From positions 1 to 34,054 of the forward strand of contig NZ_BMQQ01000027.1 in NCBI RefSeq assembly GCF_014648195.1: 34,054 nt of DNA, in the 5' to 3' direction. The stretch is from Streptomyces purpureus (GTDB lineage: Bacteria; Actinomycetota; Actinomycetes; Streptomycetales; Streptomycetaceae). Position numbers and translations under genes: made by a program. Every line of letters starts with the position of its first letter. Position 1 is the first letter of the stretch. Of this stretch, positions 24,066 to 30,923 are shown in pieces. Below the pieces are notes generated by a model that searched no databases, was not told the DNA's origin, and worked only from the letters and a program-made list of their open reading frames with translations.

Positions 24066-24085
24066 CCTCAAAGGGAGACTGCCTG

Positions 24086-24643
24086 ATGGCTCAGACCACC
24101 AACGGCCAGCGTCGGCGCACCCCGACCAACAGCAATGGCGCGGCCAACAAGCCGAACAAGTTCGCCAACGCGGGCGCCGCCGCAGGCGGGTTCGTCGGCG
24201 CGCTGGGCGGCTCGATCGTCCCGCCGATCAACGTCACCGTGAACAACAACAAGAACGCCGCCCGTGGCCACGGCGGCCGGTCCGGCGCTCAGTCCCTGCT
24301 GCCCGCCCCGGAGTTCGGCTCCCCGGCGCAGGTCCGCAACTACTGCAACACCCTGCGTGCGGCGGCCGTGACGCTGTCCATCGAGGTGGCCATGGGCGCC
24401 GAGATCCTCAACGGCGTGCTGGCGGCCGTGCCGGATCCGGAGGGCCGCGCGTTCGGCTCGCGGATCCGGGCACGCAAGGTGTCCCGCAAGATGCGCAAGT
24501 CCGCAGACGCGCTGCGGGACGCGGCGAAGAACGCCGCCGCCTGCTACTCGACCTTCCAGCAGGAGTTCGAGGAAGAGATCAACCGCGTCCGTCACCGTGC
24601 CCGCAAGCCGCAGCAGCCGGTCATGGACTGGGCTCAGCAGTAA
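24086..24643 (+). CDS. transfer-operon protein of unknown function
   Basis: The 185-residue protein starts at ATG behind AAGGGAG. It has an Asn/Thr-rich start, a Gly/Ala-rich hydrophobic stretch (AGAAAGGFVGALGGSIV), an Asn-rich piece and then a helical, basic C-terminal half (RIRARKVSRKMRKSADALRD). It lies 12 bases before traB. Proteins of this plan are seen before traB in other AICEs, but I know no assigned role. Membrane association and interaction with TraB or DNA are possible. Confidence 0.62.
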   Translation: MAQTTNGQRRRTPTNSNGAANKPNKFANAGAAAGGFVGALGGSIVPPINVTVNNNKNAARGHGGRSGAQSLLPAPEFGSPAQVRNYCNTLRAAAVTLSIEVAMGAEILNGVLAAVPDPEGRAFGSRIRARKVSRKMRKSADALRDAAKNAAACYSTFQQEFEEEINRVRHRARKPQQPVMDWAQQ

Positions 24644-24655
24644 GGAGGTCGGGCA

Positions 24656-26734
24656 ATGGCCCGTGATCGAAACACAGGGGCGAGTCATTACCCCGACGGC
24701 ATGACCGGCTACGTCATGGACCCCCACGGCGGACCGGAGAACGGGAGCGTGCGCGCCTACCTGCTGCACCGGGCCAAGCCGCACATCCCGCCGTGGCTGG
24801 GCTGGGCCGCAACCGGCCTGGTCGGAGCGCTCGGGCACTGGCGGTGGCCGGACAGCGCGGCGGCCGGCGTCGGCCTGACCCTCGCCTCGGTGGCGCTGAC
24901 CGGCGTCACCTGGGCCGCGGGCAAGTCGACCACCAAACAGCGCCGCCTGCACTCGGCTGTCACGGTCGCGTGCGGGTCGGCGTGGGTGACCGCCGCCTGC
25001 CTGGCCGGACCCACCGCCGGGCCGGTCGACGACCTGTACCTGATGGGCGGCCCCGCCGTGGCCCTGTCCTGGAACGTCCGCGTGGTCCTGCGCAACAACA
25101 TCGAGGGCACCGCCGGAGGCAGCTCGGATGGTGGTCTGCTGGAGAAGGTGGGGCTTGCGCGGGCGCAGATCGGTGCGGCGAAGGTGGAGCCGAACCGGGT
25201 CACGGCGCCGCTCGCGCTGGAGCCCGGGGAGCAGACCAACGACGACGTGGCCAAGGCGCTGGCGCGGATCGCGTCCGCGCTGGACCTGCCGAAGTCCGCC
25301 GTGCGGTACTCGCCCGATCCGGACTCCGAACGGCGCGGGGACCTGGTCATCGTGCCCGAAGACATGCTGTCCGAGGTGGTGGAGTGGGAGGGCCCGTCGA
25401 ACCTGGGTGGTTCGATCGCCGACCCGCTCAACCTCGGACGGTACGACGACGGCGCCGATCTGCTGATCTGGCTGCCCGGGGATCCGGACGCGGGCCGCAA
25501 CTCCACGCACCTGCTCATCGCGGGCGGCACGGGTTCCGGCAAGGGCGACACCGCGCTGAACGTGCTCACCGAGATCCTGTCGCGCACGGATGTGGTCGTG
25601 TGGTTCTCGGACCCCAAGGCGTTCCAGGACTTCGCGCCTCTGCGGGCGGGTCTGGACTGGGGTGTTGAGGGCGGCACCCCGACGGAGGTGATGGTGGCGG
25701 GTGTCGAGGCCGCCATCCCCGCCCGGACGCGCTGGCTGGGTGCCCACGGCTACCGCCAGTGGGTCCCCGAGGCAGCGCAGACCCAGAACGACCCGGCGCA
25801 CTCCTGCCGCGGCGACGGCCGGGCGTGCGGCTGTGAGGGCATGCCGTTCCTGGTCGCCTGGTTTGAGGAGGCCGCCAACACCCTGCGGGCACTCGGGGAC
25901 GACGCGTTCACCGGCATCGCGCAGGAAGCACGGTCGGCGGGCATCTCGCTGGTGGTGTCGCTTCAGCGGCCCTCCTACGACCAGATGTCCACATCCACCC
26001 GCGCCTCCCTGCCGTCCGTGATCGCACTCGGCTGCGACCCGCGCGACGAGGGGTTCTCGCTGCCGGAGACGGTCATCGACGCGGGCGCCCACCCCGGAGC
26101 GTGGGGCAACCGGCGCCCCGGCTACTGTTACGTCGTCTCCCCCGGGATCGACGAGTCCCGCTACCCGTCCCCGGGCCGTACCCGGCGCTTCACCATCCGG
26201 GCCGTACCGGTCATGGAACGCCTCGCCGCGTGGGCGCAAGCCAACGGCGCGCACGCCGACCCCGTCACCGCCGGAGCGGTCTCCGGCGTCGCCGGACGCG
26301 CCTACACCGGCCGCACCACCACCGACGACAACGACGAGGCCCAGCCCGCTGTGGCGCTGCGGGCCGTCCGGGAGGAGGACGACGAGATGGAGCACGGCGG
26401 TCTGCTGGTCGATCCGGAAGACGCGTACATCGATCCTGAGCAGGAGTTGCCCGGCTCGGAGGAGGGCGACGACGCCCCGATCTTCGGTCAGGACACCGGT
26501 CGCAAGCCGACCCCGGAGGAGGCCCGCCGGCTGTTCGCCGACGCGCTCGCGGAGTTCGAGGCCGAGGGCCGCATGGTCGTGGGTCCCAGGGACTTCAAGG
26601 ACTGGTGCGAGCGCCACAACCTGTCCCGCCCGTGGGTCTCCGGACAGCTCAAAGAGGCGTACCTGGAAGGCCGCCTGGAGCCGACCAACGCCACCGGCCG
26701 GTGGCGCATCGTCCCCGCCCTGACGGCCGCCTGA
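24656..26734 (+). CDS. traB: TraB-type conjugative DNA translocase (FtsK/SpoIIIE family)
   Basis: The 692-residue protein has two or more membrane segments near the N-terminus (about 48-88 and 100-140). The hexameric FtsK-like motor has Walker A GGTGSGKG (290-297) and Walker B regions VVVWFSDPKA and FLVAWFEEA. A C-terminal winged helix (about 625-692: GPRDFKDWCERHNLSRPWVS) would read 8-bp TRS repeats. In Streptomyces plasmids a single protein of this kind moves double-stranded DNA into the recipient without relaxase or type IV secretion. The ATG follows AAGGAGG. The repeat array immediately after its stop is a good candidate for its clt site. Length and motifs look complete, so element 2 should be self-transmissible. 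Confidence 0.9.
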   Translation: MARDRNTGASHYPDGMTGYVMDPHGGPENGSVRAYLLHRAKPHIPPWLGWAATGLVGALGHWRWPDSAAAGVGLTLASVALTGVTWAAGKSTTKQRRLHSAVTVACGSAWVTAACLAGPTAGPVDDLYLMGGPAVALSWNVRVVLRNNIEGTAGGSSDGGLLEKVGLARAQIGAAKVEPNRVTAPLALEPGEQTNDDVAKALARIASALDLPKSAVRYSPDPDSERRGDLVIVPEDMLSEVVEWEGPSNLGGSIADPLNLGRYDDGADLLIWLPGDPDAGRNSTHLLIAGGTGSGKGDTALNVLTEILSRTDVVVWFSDPKAFQDFAPLRAGLDWGVEGGTPTEVMVAGVEAAIPARTRWLGAHGYRQWVPEAAQTQNDPAHSCRGDGRACGCEGMPFLVAWFEEAANTLRALGDDAFTGIAQEARSAGISLVVSLQRPSYDQMSTSTRASLPSVIALGCDPRDEGFSLPETVIDAGAHPGAWGNRRPGYCYVVSPGIDESRYPSPGRTRRFTIRAVPVMERLAAWAQANGAHADPVTAGAVSGVAGRAYTGRTTTDDNDEAQPAVALRAVREEDDEMEHGGLLVDPEDAYIDPEQELPGSEEGDDAPIFGQDTGRKPTPEEARRLFADALAEFEAEGRMVVGPRDFKDWCERHNLSRPWVSGQLKEAYLEGRLEPTNATGRWRIVPALTAA

Positions 26735-26840
26735 CACCTGACACCGTCACGGCCACCTGACACCCAAACCCCTAGGCAAACCCGGTGTCACAAACGCGTG
26801 ACGCCCCCGGCGTGACACCCCTGACACCCCGCCTGACACC
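26731..26840 (+). repeat. TGACACC array after traB, candidate clt transfer locus
   Basis: TGACACC occurs at 26732, 26739, 26758, 26813, 26822 and 26834, and once inverted at 26784-26790. Five direct copies extend to CTGACACC and the one at 26813 to GTGACACC. The array begins inside the traB stop codon. In related plasmids the cis-acting locus of transfer near traB consists of several 8-bp TRS repeats bound by the TraB winged helix. The copy number, repeat length and position all fit. Confidence 0.65.
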
Positions 26841-26848
26841 CACCCGCA

Positions 26849-26880
26849 CGGGCCCGCACCACACCTGTGGAGCGGGCCCG
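26849..26880 (+). terminator. hairpin after the transfer operon
   Basis: A 9-bp stem (CGGGCCCGC, 26849-26857 with 26872-26880) continues after an A/A mismatch into a 5-bp stem CCACA/TGTGG. It can end traB transcription just before the next ribosome site. Confidence 0.6.
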
Positions 26881-26903
26881 CGGCCGTCCCGAAGGGAGTG
26901 CTC

Positions 26904-27203
26904 GTGACCCACCGCGACCCGCCCGGGATCCTCGCCCCGCACATACCCGCCGACGCCTACCACCGCGCACAGGCCACCGGACAACCGATCGTCATGGTCG
27001 TCAACGACACCGGCATCCCGTGGCGGCGCTGCCTGTACCCCCTCGCCATCGCCGGGGCGGTCGTCATCGGCGGATGGGGACTGGTCGCCGCCCTGGCCTG
27101 GCTGCTCGACATCGCTGCCCACACCGCCACCGTCATCGCCGGCGCCGCCGGACCCATCGGCGTCGGCGGGATCACCCTCAAACTCACCCGCTCCAAGGGC
27201 TGA
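26904..27203 (+). CDS. small membrane protein, SpdA-like
   Basis: The 99-residue protein has a polar N-terminal 45 residues and two hydrophobic segments (PLAIAGAVVIGGWGLVAALA and TATVIAGAAGPIGVGGIT). The GTG at 26904 has AAGGGAG 5 nt upstream; an in-frame GTG at 26898 overlaps that site. It follows the clt-like array and could be a further spread protein. I do not recognise a defined family. Confidence 0.62.
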   Translation: MTHRDPPGILAPHIPADAYHRAQATGQPIVMVVNDTGIPWRRCLYPLAIAGAVVIGGWGLVAALAWLLDIAAHTATVIAGAAGPIGVGGITLKLTRSKG

Positions 27204-27221
27204 CCGGACAAGGAGCCCCGC

Positions 27222-27389
27222 ATGGGCATCAACCCGGACGAGATCGTCACCGTCGAACTGGCCTGGGACGACGACGGCTTGCCGACGACCTACAGCCGCG
27301 ACATCACCCGCCGCCAGCTCGGAGAGCTGCTCTTGCAGTTCGACGACATGGCCGACGTGACCGAGACCAAGCAGGAGGCCGCCGCGTGA
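27222..27389 (+). CDS. very small acidic protein
   Basis: This 55-residue open frame starts at ATG behind AAGGAG (about 7-nt spacing). The product is acidic (begins MGINPDEIVTVELAWDDDG, later ITRRQLGELLLQFDDMADV). Its TGA overlaps the GTG of the next gene by 4 bases. Codons are strongly GC-ending as in neighbouring genes, which supports real coding. Function is unknown. Confidence 0.6.
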   Translation: MGINPDEIVTVELAWDDDGLPTTYSRDITRRQLGELLLQFDDMADVTETKQEAAA

Positions 27390-27688
27390 CCCGTCGCCTG
27401 CCCCGACTGCGCATCCGCGTCACCGACTGGCCGCGCCGCGCGCTGGTCCTGACCGACACCCCCGACCCCGACTGCACCGACTGTGAGGGAGAGGGCGGCA
27501 TCGAGCACGACTACGGCGACTACGAGACCGGCGAGTACGCGGGCACCGACTGGGAGCCCTGTACCTGCTGGGACGACACCCGCCGCTGGGTCGTGCTGCC
27601 CCTGCCCCGCCACCCCCGCGGACTGCGTCGCGACGACGACCGCGACCCGTGGGCCGCCAACGGCTACAGCAACGAACCCCCGTTCTGA
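27386..27688 (+). CDS. small CxxC protein with SSB-like C-terminal tip
   Basis: The 100-residue protein starts at GTG, overlapping the previous gene by 4 bases. It has a CTDCEGEGG motif and a CTCW motif, like half of a DnaJ-type zinc finger, separated by an acidic Tyr/Gly-rich stretch. Its end, DPWAANGYSNEPPF, closely resembles the end of the SSB encoded 22 bases downstream (DPW, then NEPPF). SSB uses this tip to recruit repair and replication proteins, so this protein could compete for or share those partners. Confidence 0.65.
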   Translation: MTRRLPRLRIRVTDWPRRALVLTDTPDPDCTDCEGEGGIEHDYGDYETGEYAGTDWEPCTCWDDTRRWVVLPLPRHPRGLRRDDDRDPWAANGYSNEPPF

Positions 27689-27710
27689 CCCAACGATTTC
27701 AGGAGACAGC

Positions 27711-28166
27711 ATGTCGTTCGGAGAGACCCCGATCACCATCATCGGCAACCTGACCGCCGACCCCGAACTGAAGTTCACTGCCTCCGGCCAGGCCCTGGCC
27801 AAGTTCACCGTCGCCTCTACCCCGCGCACCTTCGACCGCGAGGCCAACCAGTGGAAGGACGGCACGTCCACGTTCTTCCGCTGCGCCGCCTGGCGCGCAC
27901 TCGCCGAACACGTCGCCGACTCGCTCGGCAAGGGCTCGCGGGTGGTGCTGTCCGGCCGGATCCGCCAGCACGACTGGCAGACCCCGGAGGGCGAGAACCG
28001 CTCGATGCTCGCCGTTGAGGTCGACGAGATCGGCGCCTCACTGCGCTTCACCACCGTCACGATCAACGCCAAGCGCACCGGCGGCAACGGCGGCGCCGCT
28101 CCGTCCGGTGACCCGTGGAACACCGGCGACAACCGGCCCGAGCAGGGCAACGAACCGCCGTTCTAG
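27711..28166 (+). CDS. ssb: single-stranded DNA-binding protein
   Basis: The 151-residue protein has an OB fold over residues 1-115 (TIIGNLTADPELKFTASGQA, FRCAAWRALAEHVADSL, VVLSGRIRQHDW). A short Gly/Asn-rich linker and the conserved tip NEPPF follow. It coats single strands during element replication and recruits partners through the tip. It is shorter than chromosomal Streptomyces SSB. The ATG follows AGGAGA. It precedes the methyltransferase and Prim-Pol genes, in line with a replication role. Confidence 0.92.
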   Translation: MSFGETPITIIGNLTADPELKFTASGQALAKFTVASTPRTFDREANQWKDGTSTFFRCAAWRALAEHVADSLGKGSRVVLSGRIRQHDWQTPEGENRSMLAVEVDEIGASLRFTTVTINAKRTGGNGGAAPSGDPWNTGDNRPEQGNEPPF

Positions 28167-28168
28167 CA

Positions 28169-28248
28169 ACGCCCGGGGCGACCGCACCTCTCGCCAAAGA
28201 CACGCGGTCGCCCCGGCCAACCAGTCCACCACCAACCCGTTGGAGGCA
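28169..28248 (+). repeat. hairpin leader repeat, copy 1 (before the methyltransferase)
   Basis: Bases 28169-28229 are identical to 29540-29600, and the next 19 bases differ at three positions. The repeat contains a perfect 13-bp stem (28173-28185 with 28204-28216, arm CCGGGGCGACCGC) with an 18-nt loop. It ends in a TTGGAGG ribosome site. It may be a terminator/leader unit copied with the gene it precedes. Confidence 0.8.
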
Positions 28249-28256
28249 CATCCCAC

Positions 28257-29537
28257 ATGCCCCTGCATCCCGCCGTGCCGCCGGAGGGCGGCAACATCAG
28301 CCTGTGCACCGGATCCGCCGCGCTGGACCTGGCCGTGGAATCCGTCACCGGCCTGCCCACGGTCCTGGTTGGCGAGAAAGACCCCGCCGCCTCCCGGCTC
28401 TTGGCTGCCCGCCTCCCCGGCGCCCGCAACCTCGGGGACATCACCGCCGTGGACTGGCCCGCGCTCGCCGCGACGGTACCGCGTCCGGCGGCGCTGACCG
28501 CCGGGTTTCCGTGCCAGGACATCTCCAACGCCGGACCTCGGGGAGGGATCGCCGGTGACCGCTCCGGACTCTGGAAAACCATCGCCCAAGCCGTTCGCCA
28601 TCTTCGACCCCGCCTCGTCTTCCTGGAAAACGTCGCCGCCCTCCGAAGCCGGGGACTCGACGTCGTCGCCGCCGACCTGGCCGCGATCGGGTACGACGCG
28701 CGGTGGATGTGCCTACGCGCTGGAGATCCCGAAGTCGGAGCCTGCCACCGGCGCGACCGCTGGTTCGCCGTCGCGTATCCCACTGCTGAAGACCCCCACA
28801 TCCCAACTCGGCAGGAACGGCGGACCGCAGCACCCGGACAAGCGCAAGGCGGGCGGGCACGGGCCGACGCTGGAGGACGAAGTGGTCTTCTTGCTGCCCC
28901 CGGCCGGGGCTTGAGGCTGCTGCCGACCCCGGCCGCGGCCGACGGCACCGGAGGCCCCGGGCTCTCGCCCAAGCGGCAGGGCGGGATGAACCTGCGCACC
29001 GCCGTGACCCTGCTGCCCACCCCGGCCGCGCGGGACTGGAAGTCCGGCGCCTCCAACCTCATCGGGACCAATTCGCGCCCGCTCAACGAGGTGGTCGTCA
29101 ACCTGCTGCCAACCCCGACCGCCTCCCGCTACGGCCGCAACCGGTCCGCATCGGAGGGTGCGAGCTCGCGCCCGTCGATTGAGTACCTGGCCCGCGACCT
29201 GGCCGACGGCTCGCGCTGGGTGGCCACCAACGGCACCGACTACGGCCCCGCCATCCGGCGTTGGGAGCAGGTGCTGGGACGGCCAGCCCCGGAGCCGACC
29301 GAGCCGGGCACCAAGGGCAACCGCCGACTGTCCCCGGCATTCGTGGAATGGATGATGGGCGCCGATCCCGGCTGGGTCACCGGCCCCGACCTGGGCCTGT
29401 CCCGCTCCGACCAGCTCAAGATTCTCGGCAACGGCGTGGTCATCCATCAGGCCGCCCTCGCCTACCGCACCCTGCTCGCCGTCGACGTCCCCGACGCGGC
29501 ACCCGTCCCGGCACAACTCGCCCTGGACATCGCCTGA
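28257..29537 (+). CDS. C5-cytosine DNA methyltransferase (Dcm-like)
   Basis: The 426-residue protein has C5-methyltransferase motifs: a diverged AdoMet motif (LCTGSAALDLAVE), catalytic motif GFPCQ with its Cys near residue 85, ENV near 121 and the terminal motif LGNGVV. It would methylate cytosines in the element, perhaps for protection against host restriction. No partner restriction enzyme is seen in element 2. Between about 28783 and 28912 the reading frame has poor codon use (about 24 of 45 codons end in G or C) and an Arg/Gly-rich sequence. The +1 frame there is much better and reads like the repeated LLPTP/LLKTP regions of this family. So either two compensating frameshifts or an embedded gene is present. 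The gene is flanked by 61-bp repeats. Confidence 0.82.
   Translation: MPLHPAVPPEGGNISLCTGSAALDLAVESVTGLPTVLVGEKDPAASRLLAARLPGARNLGDITAVDWPALAATVPRPAALTAGFPCQDISNAGPRGGIAGDRSGLWKTIAQAVRHLRPRLVFLENVAALRSRGLDVVAADLAAIGYDARWMCLRAGDPEVGACHRRDRWFAVAYPTAEDPHIPTRQERRTAAPGQAQGGRARADAGGRSGLLAAPGRGLRLLPTPAAADGTGGPGLSPKRQGGMNLRTAVTLLPTPAARDWKSGASNLIGTNSRPLNEVVVNLLPTPTASRYGRNRSASEGASSRPSIEYLARDLADGSRWVATNGTDYGPAIRRWEQVLGRPAPEPTEPGTKGNRRLSPAFVEWMMGADPGWVTGPDLGLSRSDQLKILGNGVVIHQAALAYRTLLAVDVPDAAPVPAQLALDIA
28555..28914 (+). CDS. out-of-frame ORF embedded in the methyltransferase gene
   Basis: This 119-residue frame lies +1 inside the methyltransferase gene. Its GTG has GGGGAGGG 7 nt upstream, an ideal ribosome site. 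The product includes FAIFDPASSSWKTS, TWPRSGTTRGG and LLKTPTSQLGRNGG, segments that look like those of phage and AICE methylase-associated proteins rather than random translation. In its last 43 codons 38 end in G or C. It could be a genuine overlapping gene, or the true continuation of the methyltransferase seen through two compensating indels. I cannot decide from sequence alone. Confidence 0.4.
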   Translation: MTAPDSGKPSPKPFAIFDPASSSWKTSPPSEAGDSTSSPPTWPRSGTTRGGCAYALEIPKSEPATGATAGSPSRIPLLKTPTSQLGRNGGPQHPDKRKAGGHGPTLEDEVVFLLPPAGA

Positions 29538-29539
29538 AG

Positions 29540-29619
29540 ACGCCCGGGGCGACCGCACCTCTCGCCAAAGACACGCGGTCGCCCCGGCCAACCAGTCCAC
29601 AACGAACCTGTTGGAGGCA
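29540..29619 (+). repeat. hairpin leader repeat, copy 2 (before Prim-Pol)
   Basis: This is the second copy of the repeat at 28169-28248, with the same 13-bp hairpin and the same TTGGAGG ribosome site. It lies directly behind the methyltransferase stop, so the methyltransferase gene sits between two direct repeats and could be lost by recombination between them. Confidence 0.8.
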
Positions 29620-29625
29620 TCCAGC

Positions 29626-30564
29626 ATGACCCATCGCACCACCCTGCCGCGAGCACACCTGCTCGCCGCCGCCCTGGAAGCCGCCGCGCGCGGCTGGCAA
29701 GTCCACCCGCTCCTGCCCGGCGGCAAGGGCTCAGCCCTGCACGGCGAGCGCTCATGCCCGCGCACCGGCGAGTGCGCTGGCGGGCACGTGAAATGGGAGG
29801 CACGGGCCACCACCGACCCCGACCGCATCCACGCCGCATGGGGTACGGGCGCGTTCAACGTCGGTATCGCCACCGGGCCCTCCGGCCTGGTCGTCGTCGA
29901 CCTGGACATGCCCAAGGACAAGAACGGGAAGGACAGTTCGGACGCGCCTTGCGGCGCGACGACCTTCCTGGCGCTCTGCGAGCGCGCCGGACAGCCCTGG
30001 CCCACCACCTACACGGTGCGGACGCCCTCCGGCGGCATCCACCTGTACTTCACCGCCCCACCCGGCACCATGCTCCACAACACCGCCAGCACCGTGGCCC
30101 CGTTGGTGGACACCCGGGCGTGGGGCGGGAACGTCGTGGCCGCGGGCAGCACCACCCCGCAGGGCGCCTATGAGGTTGCCGACAATGCACCCGTGGCGGC
30201 CCTGCCCGCCTGGCTCCTGCACGTCCTCCAGGCCCCGCCCGCGCGTACGGCAGCACCCGCCCCGCTCCTGATCCCCGGGCAGGCCACCCGCCGCGCGACC
30301 GTGGCACTGGAACGCGAATCGGCCACCGTCAGCCACACCCCCGAGGGGGGCGGCCCGCAAGGCGGCCGGAACAACCAGCTGATGGTGAGCGCCCGCGCCC
30401 TGGGACGGTTCGTCGCCTGGGGCGAGATCCCCCGGGACGTGGTGGAGACGGCTTTTCAGGCCGCCGGCGAATCGGCCGGACTCACCCCGGGCGAGTGCCG
30501 GGCCACCATCCGCAGCGCCCTGGACTGGTCCATCCGCACCGCCCGATCAAGGGAGGCCGTGTGA
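29626..30564 (+). CDS. Prim-Pol domain replication protein
   Basis: The 312-residue protein has a bifunctional primase/polymerase N-terminal domain, with catalytic acidic residues in VVDLD (90-94) and the histidine motif SGGIHLYF (135-142). A C-terminal helical region resembles primase accessory domains. It probably primes and starts replication of the excised circle; Prim-Pol is one of the known replication initiator types of AICEs. The ATG at 29626 has TTGGAGG about 8 nt upstream. The stop overlaps the next gene by 4 bases, and the ATPase gene follows after that. Confidence 0.85.
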   Translation: MTHRTTLPRAHLLAAALEAAARGWQVHPLLPGGKGSALHGERSCPRTGECAGGHVKWEARATTDPDRIHAAWGTGAFNVGIATGPSGLVVVDLDMPKDKNGKDSSDAPCGATTFLALCERAGQPWPTTYTVRTPSGGIHLYFTAPPGTMLHNTASTVAPLVDTRAWGGNVVAAGSTTPQGAYEVADNAPVAALPAWLLHVLQAPPARTAAPAPLLIPGQATRRATVALERESATVSHTPEGGGPQGGRNNQLMVSARALGRFVAWGEIPRDVVETAFQAAGESAGLTPGECRATIRSALDWSIRTARSREAV

Positions 30565-30923
30565 GCCCCCACCGCTGCGCTGAAAAGCCTGCGCACCCCG
30601 AACCGGGCCGACCGCGCCTGTCTGCCGCCGACCCCGACAAAGGCCGTGGCACGAAGGACGACGGCCGACAGGCCGTCCTTTCAGCCCTTCCCCCTGACCA
30701 GCACCCCAGCGTCCCGCCCTGCGGTGACGGGCGCTTCCCCGTGGCTTGGCTCCACATCCGCGCACCCCGCGGCGCCACCCCCACCGCCACCTCCAAGTGC
30801 CTGTGCGGCAGGGACCGCAGCGCCATCGGCCACAGCAAGGTGCACGCCCTGATCACCGACCACGAAGCCCACCGAGACCTCTGCCCGCTCCGCACCACCC
30901 AGGAAGGGAGGAACGCCGCATGA
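30561..30923 (+). CDS. small Cys/His protein in the replication operon
   Basis: The 120-residue protein starts at GTG behind GGGAGG, overlaps the Prim-Pol gene by 4 bases and overlaps the next gene by 4 bases. Its N-terminal 60 residues are Pro/Arg-rich. The C-terminal part has CLCG, three His and a final Cys (GHSKVHALITDHEAHRDLC), which could bind zinc. Tight coupling to both replication genes suggests a helper of replication. I do not recognise the family. Confidence 0.65.
   Translation: MSPHRCAEKPAHPEPGRPRLSAADPDKGRGTKDDGRQAVLSALPPDQHPSVPPCGDGRFPVAWLHIRAPRGATPTATSKCLCGRDRSAIGHSKVHALITDHEAHRDLCPLRTTQEGRNAA

Noticed and set aside
24068..26737. 889-residue open frame on the minus strand
   Set aside because: It is antisense to traB and the gene before it, both with clear domains and ribosome sites. 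Long antisense frames are normal in DNA with GC-ending codons.
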